Shown piece after piece: positions 51,382-61,116 of a stretch of DNA of 64,000 nucleotides. How positions within the stretch are numbered: the stretch's first letter is position 1; each line of letters opens with the position of its first letter. The notes beneath the pieces were generated by a model, which worked only from the letters and a program-made list of their open reading frames with translations, was not told the origin of the DNA and did no database searches. The translations under genes were made by a program, and so were the position numbers. The DNA is from Mycolicibacterium iranicum (lineage in GTDB: Bacteria; Actinomycetota; Actinomycetes; Mycobacteriales; Mycobacteriaceae): positions 62,001 through 126,000 of the forward strand of contig NZ_LWCS01000016.1 of NCBI RefSeq assembly GCF_001650495.1, written 5' to 3'.

Positions 51382-53880
51382 ATGAGTGCCCTCGTCGATC
51401 ACCTGCGCAGCCACGGTGACCGCCTCGCGGTGCTGACCCGCTACGACCAGCTCACCTACGACACGCTCGCCGACGGCGTCGAAGCGTTCGCTGCCGAGCT
51501 CGGACACCGTCGCCAGTTGGTTCTGATCGAAACCCGCAACGACGTCGCGACGCTGGTCCGCTATCTCGGCGCACTCGCGGGACGACACGTCGTCCTCCCC
51601 GTTCCCCCCGGCCATGAACACGCCAGCATCGTCGCGACCTACCGCCCTGACGTCGCCATCGACAGCGCTGGTGTTCACGTGCTCAGCGACGCCACGCACA
51701 TGCTGCACGACGACCTGGCACTACTGCTGTCGACATCGGGCAGCACCGGCTCCCCGAAACTCGTTCGCCTGTCCCACACCAATCTGTCCGCCAACGCGGC
51801 ATCGATCGTCGAGTACCTCGCGATCTGCGAAAACGACCGCGCAGCAACGACATTGCCGATGTCCTATTGCTACGGTCTGTCTGTCATCCACAGCCACCTC
51901 CTGGCAGGGGCGGCGCTGATCCTGACCGAACATTCCGTCACGGATCCCGAGTTCTGGGATCTGTTTTGCCGCCACCGCGGCACCTCGTTCGCGGGCGTGC
52001 CCTACACCTTCGAGTTGCTGGACCGGGTCGGCTTCCCCGCCATGCGGCTGCCGCACCTGCGCTACGTCACGCAGGCAGGCGGGAAGATGGAGCCCGAACG
52101 GGTCCGCCAGTTCGCAACCGTCGCAGAACAGCAGGGCTGGGATCTGTACGTGATGTACGGCGCCACCGAGGCGACGTCCCGAATGGCCTATCTGCCAGCA
52201 CATCTGGCACGTAGTCGCTCATCCGCTATCGGAGTCCCGATACCGGGCGGCAACTTCTCGATCGAACCGCTCAAGGACTGGCCCGACGACGGCACCGGCG
52301 AATTGGTCTACCGGGGCGTCAACGTCATGATGGGCTACGCCCACTGCCCTGCTGATCTCGCGCTCGGCGCGACCCTCGACGCTCTACACACCGGAGACAT
52401 CGCCCGCCGAGCCGACGACGGTCTCTACGAAGTGATCGGCCGTCGAAGCCGTTTCGTGAAGATGTACGGACTGCGGATCGACCTGCAGCAGCTCGAATCC
52501 ACCCTGCGCGACGAAGGCATGCAGACCCTGTGCACCGACCGCGGCGAACGGCTCGCCGTCGTCGCGGCCGGGGAGCACGACCCCATGGACGTGCGACGGG
52601 CGGCGGCCGCATCGGCGGGTATACCCGCCGGCGCAGTCGACGCCGTCGTCGTCGCAGAGCTCCCTCAGCTGCCGTCCGGCAAGCCCGACTACCCGACGGC
52701 ACGCATCCTGGCGGCTGACGCCGTGGCCCCGGAGGCTGCCGACGGCGACCTTCGCGCACTGTTCGCCGACGTCCTGCAGCTCTCGCCGTCCGACATCGAC
52801 GACGACGCCAGCTTTGTCGAACTCGGCGGCAATTCCCTGACCTACGTGACGATGTCGGTGCGACTCGAGCGGGCCCTGGGCAGACTCCCGACCGAGTGGC
52901 AGCGAAAGACGTTGCGCGAACTGGCTGCTGCCCCGGCACCGAAGCCCCGCTGGTGGCAATTGTGGGGGAGCACACTCGAAACCAGCGTCGCCCTTCGCGC
53001 CGTCGCGATCGTACTGATCGTCGGATCCCATGCCGACCTGTTCAACATGTGGGGCGGCGCGCACATCCTGCTCGGAGTGGCCGGATACAACTTCGGCCGG
53101 TTCTGCCTGACCCCGCTTCCGCGCGCCGTCCGAGTTCAGCACCTGCGCGACACGATCGCGTGGATCGCGCTCCCGTCCATCGTCTGGGTCGCCGCCGCGC
53201 TCGTGATCACCGATGACTATCACCTGTCGAACCTGCTGCTGGCCAACAAATTCCTGGGCCCTCACGACAGCATGACGGCCGGACGGCTGTGGTTCATAGA
53301 CGTGTTGGTGTGGACCTTGGTCGCACTCGCGTTGTTGTTCTGGCTACCTGCCATGGATCGCGCGGAGCGACGGTATCCGTTCGGTTTGGCGATGGCCTTC
53401 CTCGCCGTCGGTCTGGCGCTGCGCTATGACGTCCTGGGCCTGGAGTTGGGTCGCGACGCCTGGTTCACGATGCTGGCCTTCTGGTTCTTCGCGGTCGGTT
53501 GGGCCGCGGCGAAAGCCGGCACTGCGGTCCAGCGCGCGGTGGTGACGTTCGTATTGGCCATCGGCCTGCACGGCTACTTCGGCAACACGCTGCGCGAACT
53601 GCTGGTTCTGACCGGGCTGGCGCTGCTGATCTGGCTGCCCGCGGTTCGCTGCCCCTCAGGCGCCGCCCTCGTCGCGGGTGTGGTCGCGGAGGCGTCGCTG
53701 TATGTGTATCTGACGCACTATCAGGTGTATCCGCTCTTCGGTGAGCATCGGCTGGCCGGTGTGCTGGCGTCTCTCGTGGTCGGGGTGGCCCTCACGGCGG
53801 TGGTGGCCCAGGCGCGTCAATGGTGGCGCGAACGCAGGCTCAGCCCGGCGGATCCGGTGCTGGCTCGCGTTCTGCGATGA
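51382..53880 (+). CDS. Adenylation-carrier-membrane acyltransferase fusion (NRPS-like)
   Basis: This 832-residue protein has three parts. Residues 1-450 form an AMP-forming adenylation domain with the P-loop TSGSTGSPK (about 117-125), YGATEATSR and HTGDIAR. Residues about 455-540 are a carrier domain with the phosphopantetheine Ser485 in ELGGNSLT. Residues about 545-825 are a membrane domain with about nine hydrophobic segments, resembling acyltransferase-3/OafA proteins. It could activate an acid, hold it as a thioester and pass it to an acceptor at the membrane. The IdeR-like box at its start suggests control by iron. Its 3' end overlaps the convergent TesB gene by 41 bases. Confidence 0.88.
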   Translation: MSALVDHLRSHGDRLAVLTRYDQLTYDTLADGVEAFAAELGHRRQLVLIETRNDVATLVRYLGALAGRHVVLPVPPGHEHASIVATYRPDVAIDSAGVHVLSDATHMLHDDLALLLSTSGSTGSPKLVRLSHTNLSANAASIVEYLAICENDRAATTLPMSYCYGLSVIHSHLLAGAALILTEHSVTDPEFWDLFCRHRGTSFAGVPYTFELLDRVGFPAMRLPHLRYVTQAGGKMEPERVRQFATVAEQQGWDLYVMYGATEATSRMAYLPAHLARSRSSAIGVPIPGGNFSIEPLKDWPDDGTGELVYRGVNVMMGYAHCPADLALGATLDALHTGDIARRADDGLYEVIGRRSRFVKMYGLRIDLQQLESTLRDEGMQTLCTDRGERLAVVAAGEHDPMDVRRAAAASAGIPAGAVDAVVVAELPQLPSGKPDYPTARILAADAVAPEAADGDLRALFADVLQLSPSDIDDDASFVELGGNSLTYVTMSVRLERALGRLPTEWQRKTLRELAAAPAPKPRWWQLWGSTLETSVALRAVAIVLIVGSHADLFNMWGGAHILLGVAGYNFGRFCLTPLPRAVRVQHLRDTIAWIALPSIVWVAAALVITDDYHLSNLLLANKFLGPHDSMTAGRLWFIDVLVWTLVALALLFWLPAMDRAERRYPFGLAMAFLAVGLALRYDVLGLELGRDAWFTMLAFWFFAVGWAAAKAGTAVQRAVVTFVLAIGLHGYFGNTLRELLVLTGLALLIWLPAVRCPSGAALVAGVVAEASLYVYLTHYQVYPLFGEHRLAGVLASLVVGVALTAVVAQARQWWRERRLSPADPVLARVLR

Positions 53881-54661
53881 GCCCTTCCTGAACCAGTGTG
53901 GCGGCGATGACGCCGTCCTGACGGATCAGACTCGCGGTGACGACGCCGCGGCCGCGCGCCCCGGCGGGTGACCGAGCTTCCAGAAGGTTCCATTGATCGG
54001 CATGCACGTCCTGGTGGAACCACATCGACGAATCGGTGGTGCCGCTGCGGTGCGTGCGTGACCGCATCGAGTGACCGTGTACCCGCAGCGCGGGATCGAT
54101 CAGATACACGTCGGTGACGTAGACGGCGATCAGCGTGTGCAGCAGCGGGTCTTCGGGAACCTCGACTAACGCACGCCACCACAGTCTTCGGACGAAATCC
54201 TCCCCGGAACCCTCGTCGACGAGGCGGATGTCGAGTTCGTCGAGCGGCATCGAGGGTGCGGGGCCTGCCGGCCCGGTCGATGGCAACGCGTTCGGGTCAT
54301 CGGGCAGCTCGTCGCGCCGACCATGCTCTGGTCCGGGTAACGGCGCGGCGAAAGACACTGTCGCCGTGGTCAGCAGTCGCTCGCTCTGGGTTGCATCGAC
54401 GCGCCGCGACGCCGCGGTGCGGCCTTCGAAAATGCTTGCCACGCAATACTCGACGGGATCGCCTGCCTCGCCTCCGCGCAGGAACTGTACATGCATTGCG
54501 GTCGGCGCCTTCACCCGATCCACAGTGCGGCTGGCAGCGGCCAGGCTCTGGGCAACCAGTTGCCCGCCATAGGCGCGTTTGCCCTCCGGACCGCTGGCCG
54601 CGCCGCGCCATGTCTGCGAGCCGATCTCGCCGACATCGAGAAGTCCCAAAAGCCGGCTCAT
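53840..54661 (-). CDS. Acyl-CoA thioesterase II (TesB-like)
   Basis: This 273-residue double-hotdog thioesterase has KRAYGGQLVAQSLAAA near residues 27-42 and the C-terminal TTDSSMWFHQDVHADQW with the family acidic residue near 207. It differs clearly from the TesB at 4463-5257 and is not its close copy. The ATG at 54659-54661 overlaps the CoA-transferase stop as ATGA, so the two enzymes are probably made together and act on one CoA thioester pool. Confidence 0.9.
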   Translation of the reverse strand: MSRLLGLLDVGEIGSQTWRGAASGPEGKRAYGGQLVAQSLAAASRTVDRVKAPTAMHVQFLRGGEAGDPVEYCVASIFEGRTAASRRVDATQSERLLTTATVSFAAPLPGPEHGRRDELPDDPNALPSTGPAGPAPSMPLDELDIRLVDEGSGEDFVRRLWWRALVEVPEDPLLHTLIAVYVTDVYLIDPALRVHGHSMRSRTHRSGTTDSSMWFHQDVHADQWNLLEARSPAGARGRGVVTASLIRQDGVIAATLVQEGLIAEREPAPDPPG

Positions 54662-55866
54662 GCCACCGTGCCCGATTCCCGGAGCTGGTGGACACGCGCG
54701 CTGTCGAGGGACAACCATTCGCGCAGCACGACGTCGGAATCGTCGCCGAGCGCGGGCGCCGGGACCGCCTTGGGATAGACACCGTCGATCGACACCGGCA
54801 GCCCGGTGGCCAGGTACCGGCCGACACGCGGCTGGTCCAGCTCGGTGAACAGCGGGTTGTCGGTGACGCGCGGATCCGAGGCGGTCTCGGCGAAGTTCTG
54901 GTAACGCTCCCACAGCACCGACGTCGTCGACAACGCCGTCGAGATCTCCGCGCCGGTGCGGGTGCTGAACCATTCCGCGTACAGAGCGCCGAGCGCGTCG
55001 CGGTGTCGGTAGCGCTCCCCTTCGTCGGAGAAGTCAGCCCCCAGCGACTCCGACAGAGCGGCAACAGCTTCCGTCGTCCCTGTCAGGGCGTTGAGGTCAC
55101 GGAAGTGTCTGCCGGTGAGCGCGACCACCATGAATGCGACACCGTCACTGCTGGTGAAGTTCTGCCCGTAGGTGCCGTAGACCGCATTGCCGATGCGCTG
55201 ACGGGAGGTCCCGTTGATCATCGCCTCGGTGAGCAGACCGAGGTTGCTCGCGGTCGCAAGCGCAACGTTCTCCAGCGGAATGCTGATCTGCTGGCCGCTG
55301 CCCGTGGCGTCGCGATGCCGCAACGCGGTGACCACCGACAGCGCTGCGTAGAGCCCGCAGCTGACATCCCACGCCGGGAGCACGTGGTTCACAGGTGTGG
55401 TCAGCCCCGGCGGACCGGTGACGAGCGGGAATCCGATCGCCGCGTTGACGGTGTAGTCGACGCCGGTGCCGCCGTCAGCGCGGCCGGAGATCTGCACGTG
55501 GATGAGATCGTCCCGGCGCTCGCGTAGGGCTTCATAGGAATGCCACTGGCGGCCAGCCACATTCGTGATGAAGACGCCGCTGTCGGCGATCAGCCTCGCG
55601 ACCAGATCCTGGCCCTGCTCCGAGCGCATGTCGACCGCCAGCGACCGCTTGCCCTTGTTCAGTCCTGCCCAATAGATGCTGTCGCCGGCCTCGGTGAGGG
55701 GCCATCGCTTGTAATCTGCGGCGCCGCCGACAGGGTCGATGCGCAGCACATCGGCGCCGAGCTGGGCCAGTGTCATGCCCGCCAGCGGCACGGCGACGAA
55801 ACTGGAGATCTCGACGATCCGCACGCCTGCTAGCGGCCGCGTCGGAACAGGCCCTGGTTCGGTCAT
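54658..55866 (-). CDS. CaiB/BaiF family CoA-transferase
   Basis: This 402-residue class III CoA-transferase has VRIVEISSFVAVPLAGMTLAQLGADVLRIDP near residues 15-45 and the GLNKGKRSLAVDM segment. The catalytic Asp is in LPAWDVSCGLYAA near residue 167. The region around RADGGTGVDYTVNAA resembles transferases acting on short or branched dicarboxylic acids, but this is uncertain. It is coupled to TesB by ATGA. No copy of the island operator was seen in the 127 bases upstream. Confidence 0.88.
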   Translation of the reverse strand: MTEPGPVPTRPLAGVRIVEISSFVAVPLAGMTLAQLGADVLRIDPVGGAADYKRWPLTEAGDSIYWAGLNKGKRSLAVDMRSEQGQDLVARLIADSGVFITNVAGRQWHSYEALRERRDDLIHVQISGRADGGTGVDYTVNAAIGFPLVTGPPGLTTPVNHVLPAWDVSCGLYAALSVVTALRHRDATGSGQQISIPLENVALATASNLGLLTEAMINGTSRQRIGNAVYGTYGQNFTSSDGVAFMVVALTGRHFRDLNALTGTTEAVAALSESLGADFSDEGERYRHRDALGALYAEWFSTRTGAEISTALSTTSVLWERYQNFAETASDPRVTDNPLFTELDQPRVGRYLATGLPVSIDGVYPKAVPAPALGDDSDVVLREWLSLDSARVHQLRESGTVA

Positions 55867-55993
55867 CCGCTCAAGCTAGCAAGCTCACCCCTCGGTGATC
55901 AGTGCGCTGCCGTCTCTCTGGGGAGAGCATCACGCCGTCGACTTGGCGACGACGCCGCGACGCCTGGGGGTCCGGAACGAGTGTCGGCCGGGA

Positions 55994-56767
55994 TCATATG
56001 AGCTCGATCGCCTCCGCGATGGAGGGCAGGACGCGGCTCGGCCGGAACGGATAGCGCTCGACGTCCTCGATCGTGGTCGACCCGGTGAGGACCAGGATGG
56101 TCTCCAGTCCGGCTTCGATTCCGGCGACGACGTCGGTGTCCATGCGATCCCCGACCATCACCGTGCTCTCCGAGTGAGCTTCGATGCGGTTGAGCGCGCT
56201 GCGGAACATCATCGGGTTGGGCTTGCCGACGAAGTAGGGTTCGCGGCCGGTGGCCTTGGTGATCATCGCGGCGACAGATCCGGTGGCGGGCAGCGGGCCC
56301 TCGGCGGACGGCCCGCTGACGTCGGGGTTGGTCGCGATGAAGCGCGCGCCGCCCAGAATCAGGCGGACCGCCTTGGTGATGGCTTCGAACGAATACGTGC
56401 GCGTCTCGCCGAGGACCACGAAGTCGGGAGCCACGTCGGTCAGCGTGTACCCGGCCTCGTGCATCGCAGTGGTCAGGCCGGCCTCGCCGATGACGTAGGC
56501 CGAACCGCCGGGGAGCTGGTCGGCGAGGAACGTCGCGGTCGCCAGGGCCGACGTCCAGATGGCGCTCTCCGGAACGACGAGCCCCGACCTCGTGAGCCGC
56601 GCGGCGAGGTCGCGCGGCGTGAAGATGGAATTGTTGGTGAGCACGAGGAAGGGACGCTCACGGTCGACGAGGCGTTGCAGGAACTCGGCTGCGCCTGGCA
56701 GGGCGTGCTCCTCACGGACGAGAACGCCGTCCATGTCGGTGAGCCAGCACAGCGGTGTGGTGCGCAT
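55994..56767 (-). CDS. HAD-family phosphatase, NagD type
   Basis: This 257-residue HAD hydrolase has the nucleophile motif DMDGVL (Asp11, Asp13), motif II TNNS (44-47), a C2-type cap in the middle, KPNPMM with the motif III Lys, and MVGDRMDTDV as motif IV. NagD-type enzymes dephosphorylate small sugar or nucleotide phosphates. The gene stands alone between the CoA-transferase and hsp20 and has no obvious partner. Confidence 0.9.
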   Translation of the reverse strand: MRTTPLCWLTDMDGVLVREEHALPGAAEFLQRLVDRERPFLVLTNNSIFTPRDLAARLTRSGLVVPESAIWTSALATATFLADQLPGGSAYVIGEAGLTTAMHEAGYTLTDVAPDFVVLGETRTYSFEAITKAVRLILGGARFIATNPDVSGPSAEGPLPATGSVAAMITKATGREPYFVGKPNPMMFRSALNRIEAHSESTVMVGDRMDTDVVAGIEAGLETILVLTGSTTIEDVERYPFRPSRVLPSIAEAIELI

Positions 56768-56906
56768 AGGTTCAGTCTGTCAGCTCCGGTTGCGCGCTGC
56801 GACCTGCCGCCCCCCGGGCCGACGGCCCAGGCACCAAAGACGCACTGGGACAGCTGAACACAGAGAGCCGGGTGCGAAAAGTCTCGAAAAATATCGGCGC
56901 CCAGAT

Positions 56907-56933
56907 CTGGCACTCGGATAGCTCGAGTGCTAA
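56907..56933. promoter_or_regulatory. CIRCE element (HrcA operator)
   Basis: CTGGCACTC (56907-56915), nine bases, then GAGTGCTAA (56925-56933) matches the CIRCE consensus TTAGCACTC-N9-GAGTGCTAA at 16 of 18 positions. The two differences are both in the left arm. It lies about 70 bases before the hsp20 start. Confidence 0.85.
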
Positions 56934-57003
56934 TCTCGGCGGTGCACAGTGATTTGGTCGCCCGCCAGGGTGGCGGGCTCTGAGACATAGGAGGTGGATT
57001 GCT

Positions 57004-57453
57004 GTGCTTCGCTTTGATCCGTTCAGTGATATCGACGCTCTGACCCGGGGCCTGCTCGCCAGCCAGACCGGATCCAATCGCGCGCCACGGTTCATGCCGA
57101 TGGACCTCTGCAAGATCGATGACCACTACGTGCTGACCGCCGATCTTCCCGGTGTCGATCCCGGCTCGGTCGACGTGGACGTCGACAGCGGCACGTTGAC
57201 GATCTCAGCGCACCGAACCGCCCGATCGGACGATTCGGCCCAGTGGCTGGCCAACGAGCGATTCTTCGGTCGCTACCGGCGCCAGCTCTCACTCGGCGAC
57301 AACGTGGACACCGCCGCCATCAAGGCGACGTACGAGAACGGCGTCCTGACGGTGACGATCCCCGTCGCCGAACGCGCCAAGCCACGCAAGATCGAGGTGA
57401 ATCGCGCCGGCTCGCAGACATCGATAGAACCCACCACCGTCGACGCCGACTGA
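57004..57453 (+). CDS. Hsp20/alpha-crystallin small heat-shock protein
   Basis: This 149-residue small heat-shock protein has the MLRFDPF start typical of actinobacterial Hsp18/Hsp20. Its alpha-crystallin domain (about residues 36-130) has DDHYVLTADLPGVDPGSVDVDVDSGTLTI and the ENGVLTVTIP strand pair. It holds unfolding proteins. GTG 57004 has AGGAGG nine bases upstream. The CIRCE box upstream implies HrcA repression. The leader also has a stem, CCCGCCA and TGGCGGG (56961-56977). Confidence 0.93.
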   Translation: MLRFDPFSDIDALTRGLLASQTGSNRAPRFMPMDLCKIDDHYVLTADLPGVDPGSVDVDVDSGTLTISAHRTARSDDSAQWLANERFFGRYRRQLSLGDNVDTAAIKATYENGVLTVTIPVAERAKPRKIEVNRAGSQTSIEPTTVDAD

Positions 57454-57470
57454 GAGCCGAACCTGTTGTC

Positions 57471-57507
57471 GCCCAGGGTGGTTCGGTATTGCCGACCCAC
57501 CCTGGGC
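57471..57507. terminator. Bidirectional terminator between hsp20 and DUF2469
   Basis: GCCCAGGGTGGTTCGG (57471-57486) pairs with CCGACCCACCCTGGGC (57492-57507) with one mismatch across a 5-base loop. It lies between two convergent genes. Confidence 0.85.
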
Positions 57508-57552
57508 CCGTCTGCTGCCAACGTCCGGGCGCAGGCGCGGAAGCGGTAAGAA

Positions 57553-57858
57553 CTACTCCGGGAGCCGCAGCTCGGGCTTCTCGACCTCTTCGATGTTGAC
57601 GTCTTTGAACGTGATGACCCGGACCTGCTTGACGAACCGGGCGGGCCTATACATGTCCCACACCCAGGCGTCGCCGAGCCTCAGCTCGAAATACACCTCG
57701 CCGTCGGCGTTGCGGGGCACCATCTCGACGCTGTTGGCGAGGTAGAAGCGTCGCTCCGTCTCGACGACGTAGCTGAACTGCCCGACGATGTCCTTGTACT
57801 CGCGGTAGAGCGAGAGCTCCATCTCGGTTTCGTACTTTTCGAGATCTTCGGCACTCAT
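57553..57858 (-). CDS. DUF2469 conserved protein
   Basis: This 101-residue acidic protein ([25 protein letters not shown]) is nearly invariant in actinobacteria. It is rich in aromatic residues in the centre ([25 protein letters not shown]). Its function is not established. It overlaps the rnhB stop by four bases (ATGA) and matches Rv2901c in position beside rnhB and lepB. Confidence 0.95.
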   Translation of the reverse strand: MSAEDLEKYETEMELSLYREYKDIVGQFSYVVETERRFYLANSVEMVPRNADGEVYFELRLGDAWVWDMYRPARFVKQVRVITFKDVNIEEVEKPELRLPE

Positions 57859-58604
57859 CGGCTCAACTGTCCTTCACGTAGTACGCCGTCTCCTGGCGTG
57901 TCCACAGGCATCCTCCCGCACTCAAGTTCTCCATGCTCCCCGGGTTCCCCATCGACGACCAGTCTGCGCACGTTGATGAATGAGAACCGGTGCTGACTCG
58001 ACGGACCCAGCCGGTTCAGGGCCGCACTGTGCGCGCGGGTGCTGTAGCCCTTGTGTTCGGCGAACCCGTACCCGGGATGATCGTCCTCCATCGCCACCAT
58101 CAGCCGGTCCCGACTGACCTTGGCCAGCACGCTGGCTGCTGCGATGCACGCCGCAGCGGCATCGCCGCCCACCACGGGCAGCGACGGCATCGGGAGGCCG
58201 GGCACCCGGAAGCCGTCCGAGAGCACGTAGCCCGGCCGCACCGGCAGGCCCGCCACAGCACGTCGCATGCCTTCGATGTTGGCCACGTGCACGCCGCGGC
58301 GGTCGACCTCCACCGACGGGATGAAAACCACGTGGTAGGCCAGCGCGTAGCGTCGGATGATCGGGAACAACCGCTCCCGCTCGGCCTCGTTCAACTTCTT
58401 CGAATCATCGAGCGCGGACAGGCTTTCCAGCCGGTTGGGACCGAGCACACACGCCGCGACGACAAGCGGGCCGGCGCACGCGCCGCGGCCGACCTCGTCG
58501 ACGCCGGCGACCGGTCCGAGACCGGCACGGTACAACGCGGATTCCAGCGTGCGCAGGCCCGACGATTTGCGGATGACGGCCCTTGGGGGCCACGCAGCCG
58601 GCAA
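57855..58604 (-). CDS. rnhB: Ribonuclease HII
   Basis: This 249-residue RNase HII removes ribonucleotides from DNA. The acidic catalytic residues are in [16 protein letters not shown] (about residues 33-48) and in [13 protein letters not shown], with [15 protein letters not shown] further on. It begins at TTG 58604, where the [18 protein letters not shown]-terminus matches mycobacterial RnhB. A variable tail of about 30 residues ends the protein. It is 29 bases after lepB. Confidence 0.96.
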   Translation of the reverse strand: MPAAWPPRAVIRKSSGLRTLESALYRAGLGPVAGVDEVGRGACAGPLVVAACVLGPNRLESLSALDDSKKLNEAERERLFPIIRRYALAYHVVFIPSVEVDRRGVHVANIEGMRRAVAGLPVRPGYVLSDGFRVPGLPMPSLPVVGGDAAAACIAAASVLAKVSRDRLMVAMEDDHPGYGFAEHKGYSTRAHSAALNRLGPSSQHRFSFINVRRLVVDGEPGEHGELECGRMPVDTPGDGVLREGQLSR

Positions 58605-58633
58605 CTGTCAACGCCTCCTTCTCAGCCGACTAC

Positions 58634-59482
58634 TCAGCTCTGGGGGTTGACCGACGACACGCCGCCCCACCGTCCCGGCGGCCAGGCGATGAACTGCGCC
58701 TTCCCGATCACATTCTCCACCGGGATGGTTCCGGCCGTCGGATCACCGGTGCACAGCAGACCCTTCTGTGCATCGGCGGGCACGTTGGTGCAGTGGGTTC
58801 GCGAATCCGCGGAATGGGTGCGGTTGTCGCCCATCACCCACAGTCTGCCCTCTGGAACCGTGACGGGTCCGAACTCATTGCCCAGGCACGGATATACCGC
58901 AGGGTCGGCCATCATCGTCTCGGGATTCAGGTAGGGCTCATTGAGCTTCTTGCCGTCGACGGTGAGCCCGGTGTCGACGCGGCACTGAACCGTCTGTCCG
59001 CCGGTGGCGATGATGCGCTTCACCAGATCGTTCTCGTCGGGCGGCACGAACCCGACGACCGACAGTGCGTTCTGCACCCAGCGGATGGCCGGGTTGTCCG
59101 AACGGATCGACTTGTAGCCGATGCTCCAGTTCGGCGGTCCCTTGAAGACGACGACGTCTCCCGGTTCGGGTGCGCCCCATCGGTAGGACAACTTGTCGAC
59201 CATGATGCGGTCGCCGACGCAGCCGTTGCAGCCGTGCAGAGTCGGTTCCATCGACTCCGACGGGATCAGGTACGGGCGGGCGATGAACGTCAGCATCACG
59301 TAATACAGCACCAGGGCGATGCTGATCAGGATCGCGAACTCCTTGAGAGCCCCGCGCTTCTTCTTGCCGGACTTGTCGTCGGCATCCTCGGTATCGGATT
59401 CGACGGGATCTTCGAGCGTGCGCTCGGTGGACGAATCGTCGGACGGGTCGGGGTTGCCGGAGGGCCCTGAGGACAGCGTCAC
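58634..59482 (-). CDS. lepB: Signal peptidase I
   Basis: This 282-residue membrane protease has a long acidic cytoplasmic N-terminus, one membrane anchor (about residues 48-66) and the Ser-Lys dyad. Ser77 is in PSESMEPT and the Lys is in LVKRIIA near 153. The C-terminal MGDNRTHSADSR box is present. It cleaves Sec and Tat signal peptides outside the membrane. The position between rplS and rnhB is the standard order. Confidence 0.97.
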   Translation of the reverse strand: MTLSSGPSGNPDPSDDSSTERTLEDPVESDTEDADDKSGKKKRGALKEFAILISIALVLYYVMLTFIARPYLIPSESMEPTLHGCNGCVGDRIMVDKLSYRWGAPEPGDVVVFKGPPNWSIGYKSIRSDNPAIRWVQNALSVVGFVPPDENDLVKRIIATGGQTVQCRVDTGLTVDGKKLNEPYLNPETMMADPAVYPCLGNEFGPVTVPEGRLWVMGDNRTHSADSRTHCTNVPADAQKGLLCTGDPTAGTIPVENVIGKAQFIAWPPGRWGGVSSVNPQS

Positions 59483-59530
59483 GTGATCAGACTAGCCAGC
59501 GCACCGTCAGACCACGCGCGACCACGAGGG

Positions 59531-59872
59531 TCAGCGCTTTTCCTTGATCTTTGCCTTCTTGCCGCGCAGCTCACGCAGGTAGTACAGCTTGGCCCGGCGC
59601 ACGTCACCACGAGTCACGATGTCGATGTGGTCGATATTCGGCGAATGCACGGGGAAGGTGCGCTCGACACCCACGCCGTAGCTCTCCTTGCGAACCGTGA
59701 AGGTCTCGCGGACGCCGCCGCCCTGGCGTCGGATCACGACGCCCTTGAAGACCTGGATGCGCTCCTTGGAGCCCTCGATGACCTTCACGTGGACATTGAC
59801 GGTGTCGCCGGGGCCGAAAGCCGGGACATCGTCGCGCAACGATGTCTGATCGACGAAATCCAGCGTGTTCAT
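59531..59872 (-). CDS. rplS: 50S ribosomal protein L19
   Basis: This 113-residue L19 has the conserved [29 protein letters not shown] (about residues 19-47) and [21 protein letters not shown] end. It sits at the subunit interface. The start is ATG 59872. A shared 12-base promoter-like box at 60013-60024 lies about 140 bases upstream, at nearly the same distance as a similar box before rpsP. Confidence 0.97.
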   Translation of the reverse strand: MNTLDFVDQTSLRDDVPAFGPGDTVNVHVKVIEGSKERIQVFKGVVIRRQGGGVRETFTVRKESYGVGVERTFPVHSPNIDHIDIVTRGDVRRAKLYYLRELRGKKAKIKEKR

Positions 59873-60189
59873 CGGTGACACTTCCTTGTTGTTCGCGGCT
59901 CCGTGCCCGGCGTCACGATGACGCACGGAGAGCCGATGTATTCGGACGTCTTGGGCGAGTCGTGCGACCGAACCGGGGCATGCGGCCCCAGCCGTGCACA
60001 GACAACTGCCCAATTGTGCCAGACGGAGTCCGTTTCCCCGAAATCCGGTTGAACCAGGCCTCGGCGCCCACGTCGCGACGACGCGAGCTCAGTTGAGAAC
60101 GGTTACCCTTGATTCGCCCGGGTGTGCACCCCTGTGCAGCCCGATTTCGGGGGAACAGCGTCGGCCCACACACTCTGAAGGAGCGAGCG
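59873..60189. other. rplS leader and divergent lppW upstream region
   Basis: This 317-base gap has no gene. On the minus strand, GTCTGGCACAAT (complement of 60013-60024) is repeated exactly upstream of rpsP and is probably a promoter -10 region. The rplS leader contains CTCCGTGC and GCACGGAG (about 59899-59932), which could form a stem. Upstream of lppW, GAAGGAGCGAGCG precedes the ATG as its ribosome-binding site. Confidence 0.5.
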
Positions 60190-61116
60190 ATGCGACGGCC
60201 GTTGAGGCTGTTCACCAGTGGCGCAGCGGTGTCACTGCTCGCCGCCTGCACGGCGACCGGCTACAGCGCGCAGCCCGTATCTCCCGGCCCCCGGCTGACG
60301 GTCACCGCTCCGCTGGGCACGATGGCACCGCTGCCAGAGATTCCGCCCGACGAGCCCGCCCCGGCGTTCGCCGGACTGGCCGATCGCGAGCGGCAGGCGA
60401 CCACCCAGGCAGCTGCGGCGGGCGCCGACATCACTGCGGCGGTACTCGACCGCAACACCGGTCAGCTGGTCACCAACGGCAACACCATGCCGATCGCGAT
60501 CGCTTCCGTCGTGAAGCTGTTCATCGCCGACGACCTGCTGCTGCAGGCCGCCCAGGGCCGCGCCACGCTGACGCCGGAAGACCACAAGATGCTCAACGTC
60601 ATGCTTCGTTCCTCCGACGACAGCGCAGCGGAGGTGTTCTGGAACCGAAGCGGCGGCAGCGCGATCGTCGACCGGATCGTCCAACGCTACGGGCTGAAGT
60701 CGACCCGGCGTCCCGGCAACGGCCGGTGGTTCAACACCATCAGCACGGCCCCCGATTTGGTGCGCTATTACGACATGCTGCTGTCGGGAGCGGGCGGGCT
60801 TCCCAGGAAACAAGTCGATCTCATGCTGTCCTACCTGTCGGCGTCGACGCCCACGGCGCCCGACGGGATGGTGCCCGGCGGCGTCTACAACCAGCGGTTC
60901 GGTATCCCCGAGGGACTGTTCGCGGAACCGGTCGCCGTCAAGCAGGGTTGGATGTGCTGCATCGGCTCGGACTGGATGCACCTGTCCACGGGCGTCATCG
61001 GCCCCGACCGCCGCTACATCATGGTGATCGGATCGATGCAAGCGGCCGGCGACGACGCCGCGCGCCGCACCATCACCGACGCCGTCAGGACGATGTTCCC
61101 GGACGGGCGGATCTAG
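60190..61116 (+). CDS. lppW: Lipoprotein with beta-lactamase/serine-hydrolase fold (LppW)
   Basis: This 308-residue lipoprotein has a signal peptide with lipobox LAAC (Cys20). The penicillin-binding-protein-like domain shows SVVK with Ser106 and Lys109, SDD near 142-144 in place of SxN, and KQG (Lys251) in place of KTG. The altered motifs make beta-lactamase or transpeptidase activity uncertain. Its stop overlaps that of trmD tail to tail at CTAG. The gene equals lppW (Rv2905) by position. Confidence 0.92.
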   Translation: MRRPLRLFTSGAAVSLLAACTATGYSAQPVSPGPRLTVTAPLGTMAPLPEIPPDEPAPAFAGLADRERQATTQAAAAGADITAAVLDRNTGQLVTNGNTMPIAIASVVKLFIADDLLLQAAQGRATLTPEDHKMLNVMLRSSDDSAAEVFWNRSGGSAIVDRIVQRYGLKSTRRPGNGRWFNTISTAPDLVRYYDMLLSGAGGLPRKQVDLMLSYLSASTPTAPDGMVPGGVYNQRFGIPEGLFAEPVAVKQGWMCCIGSDWMHLSTGVIGPDRRYIMVIGSMQAAGDDAARRTITDAVRTMFPDGRI

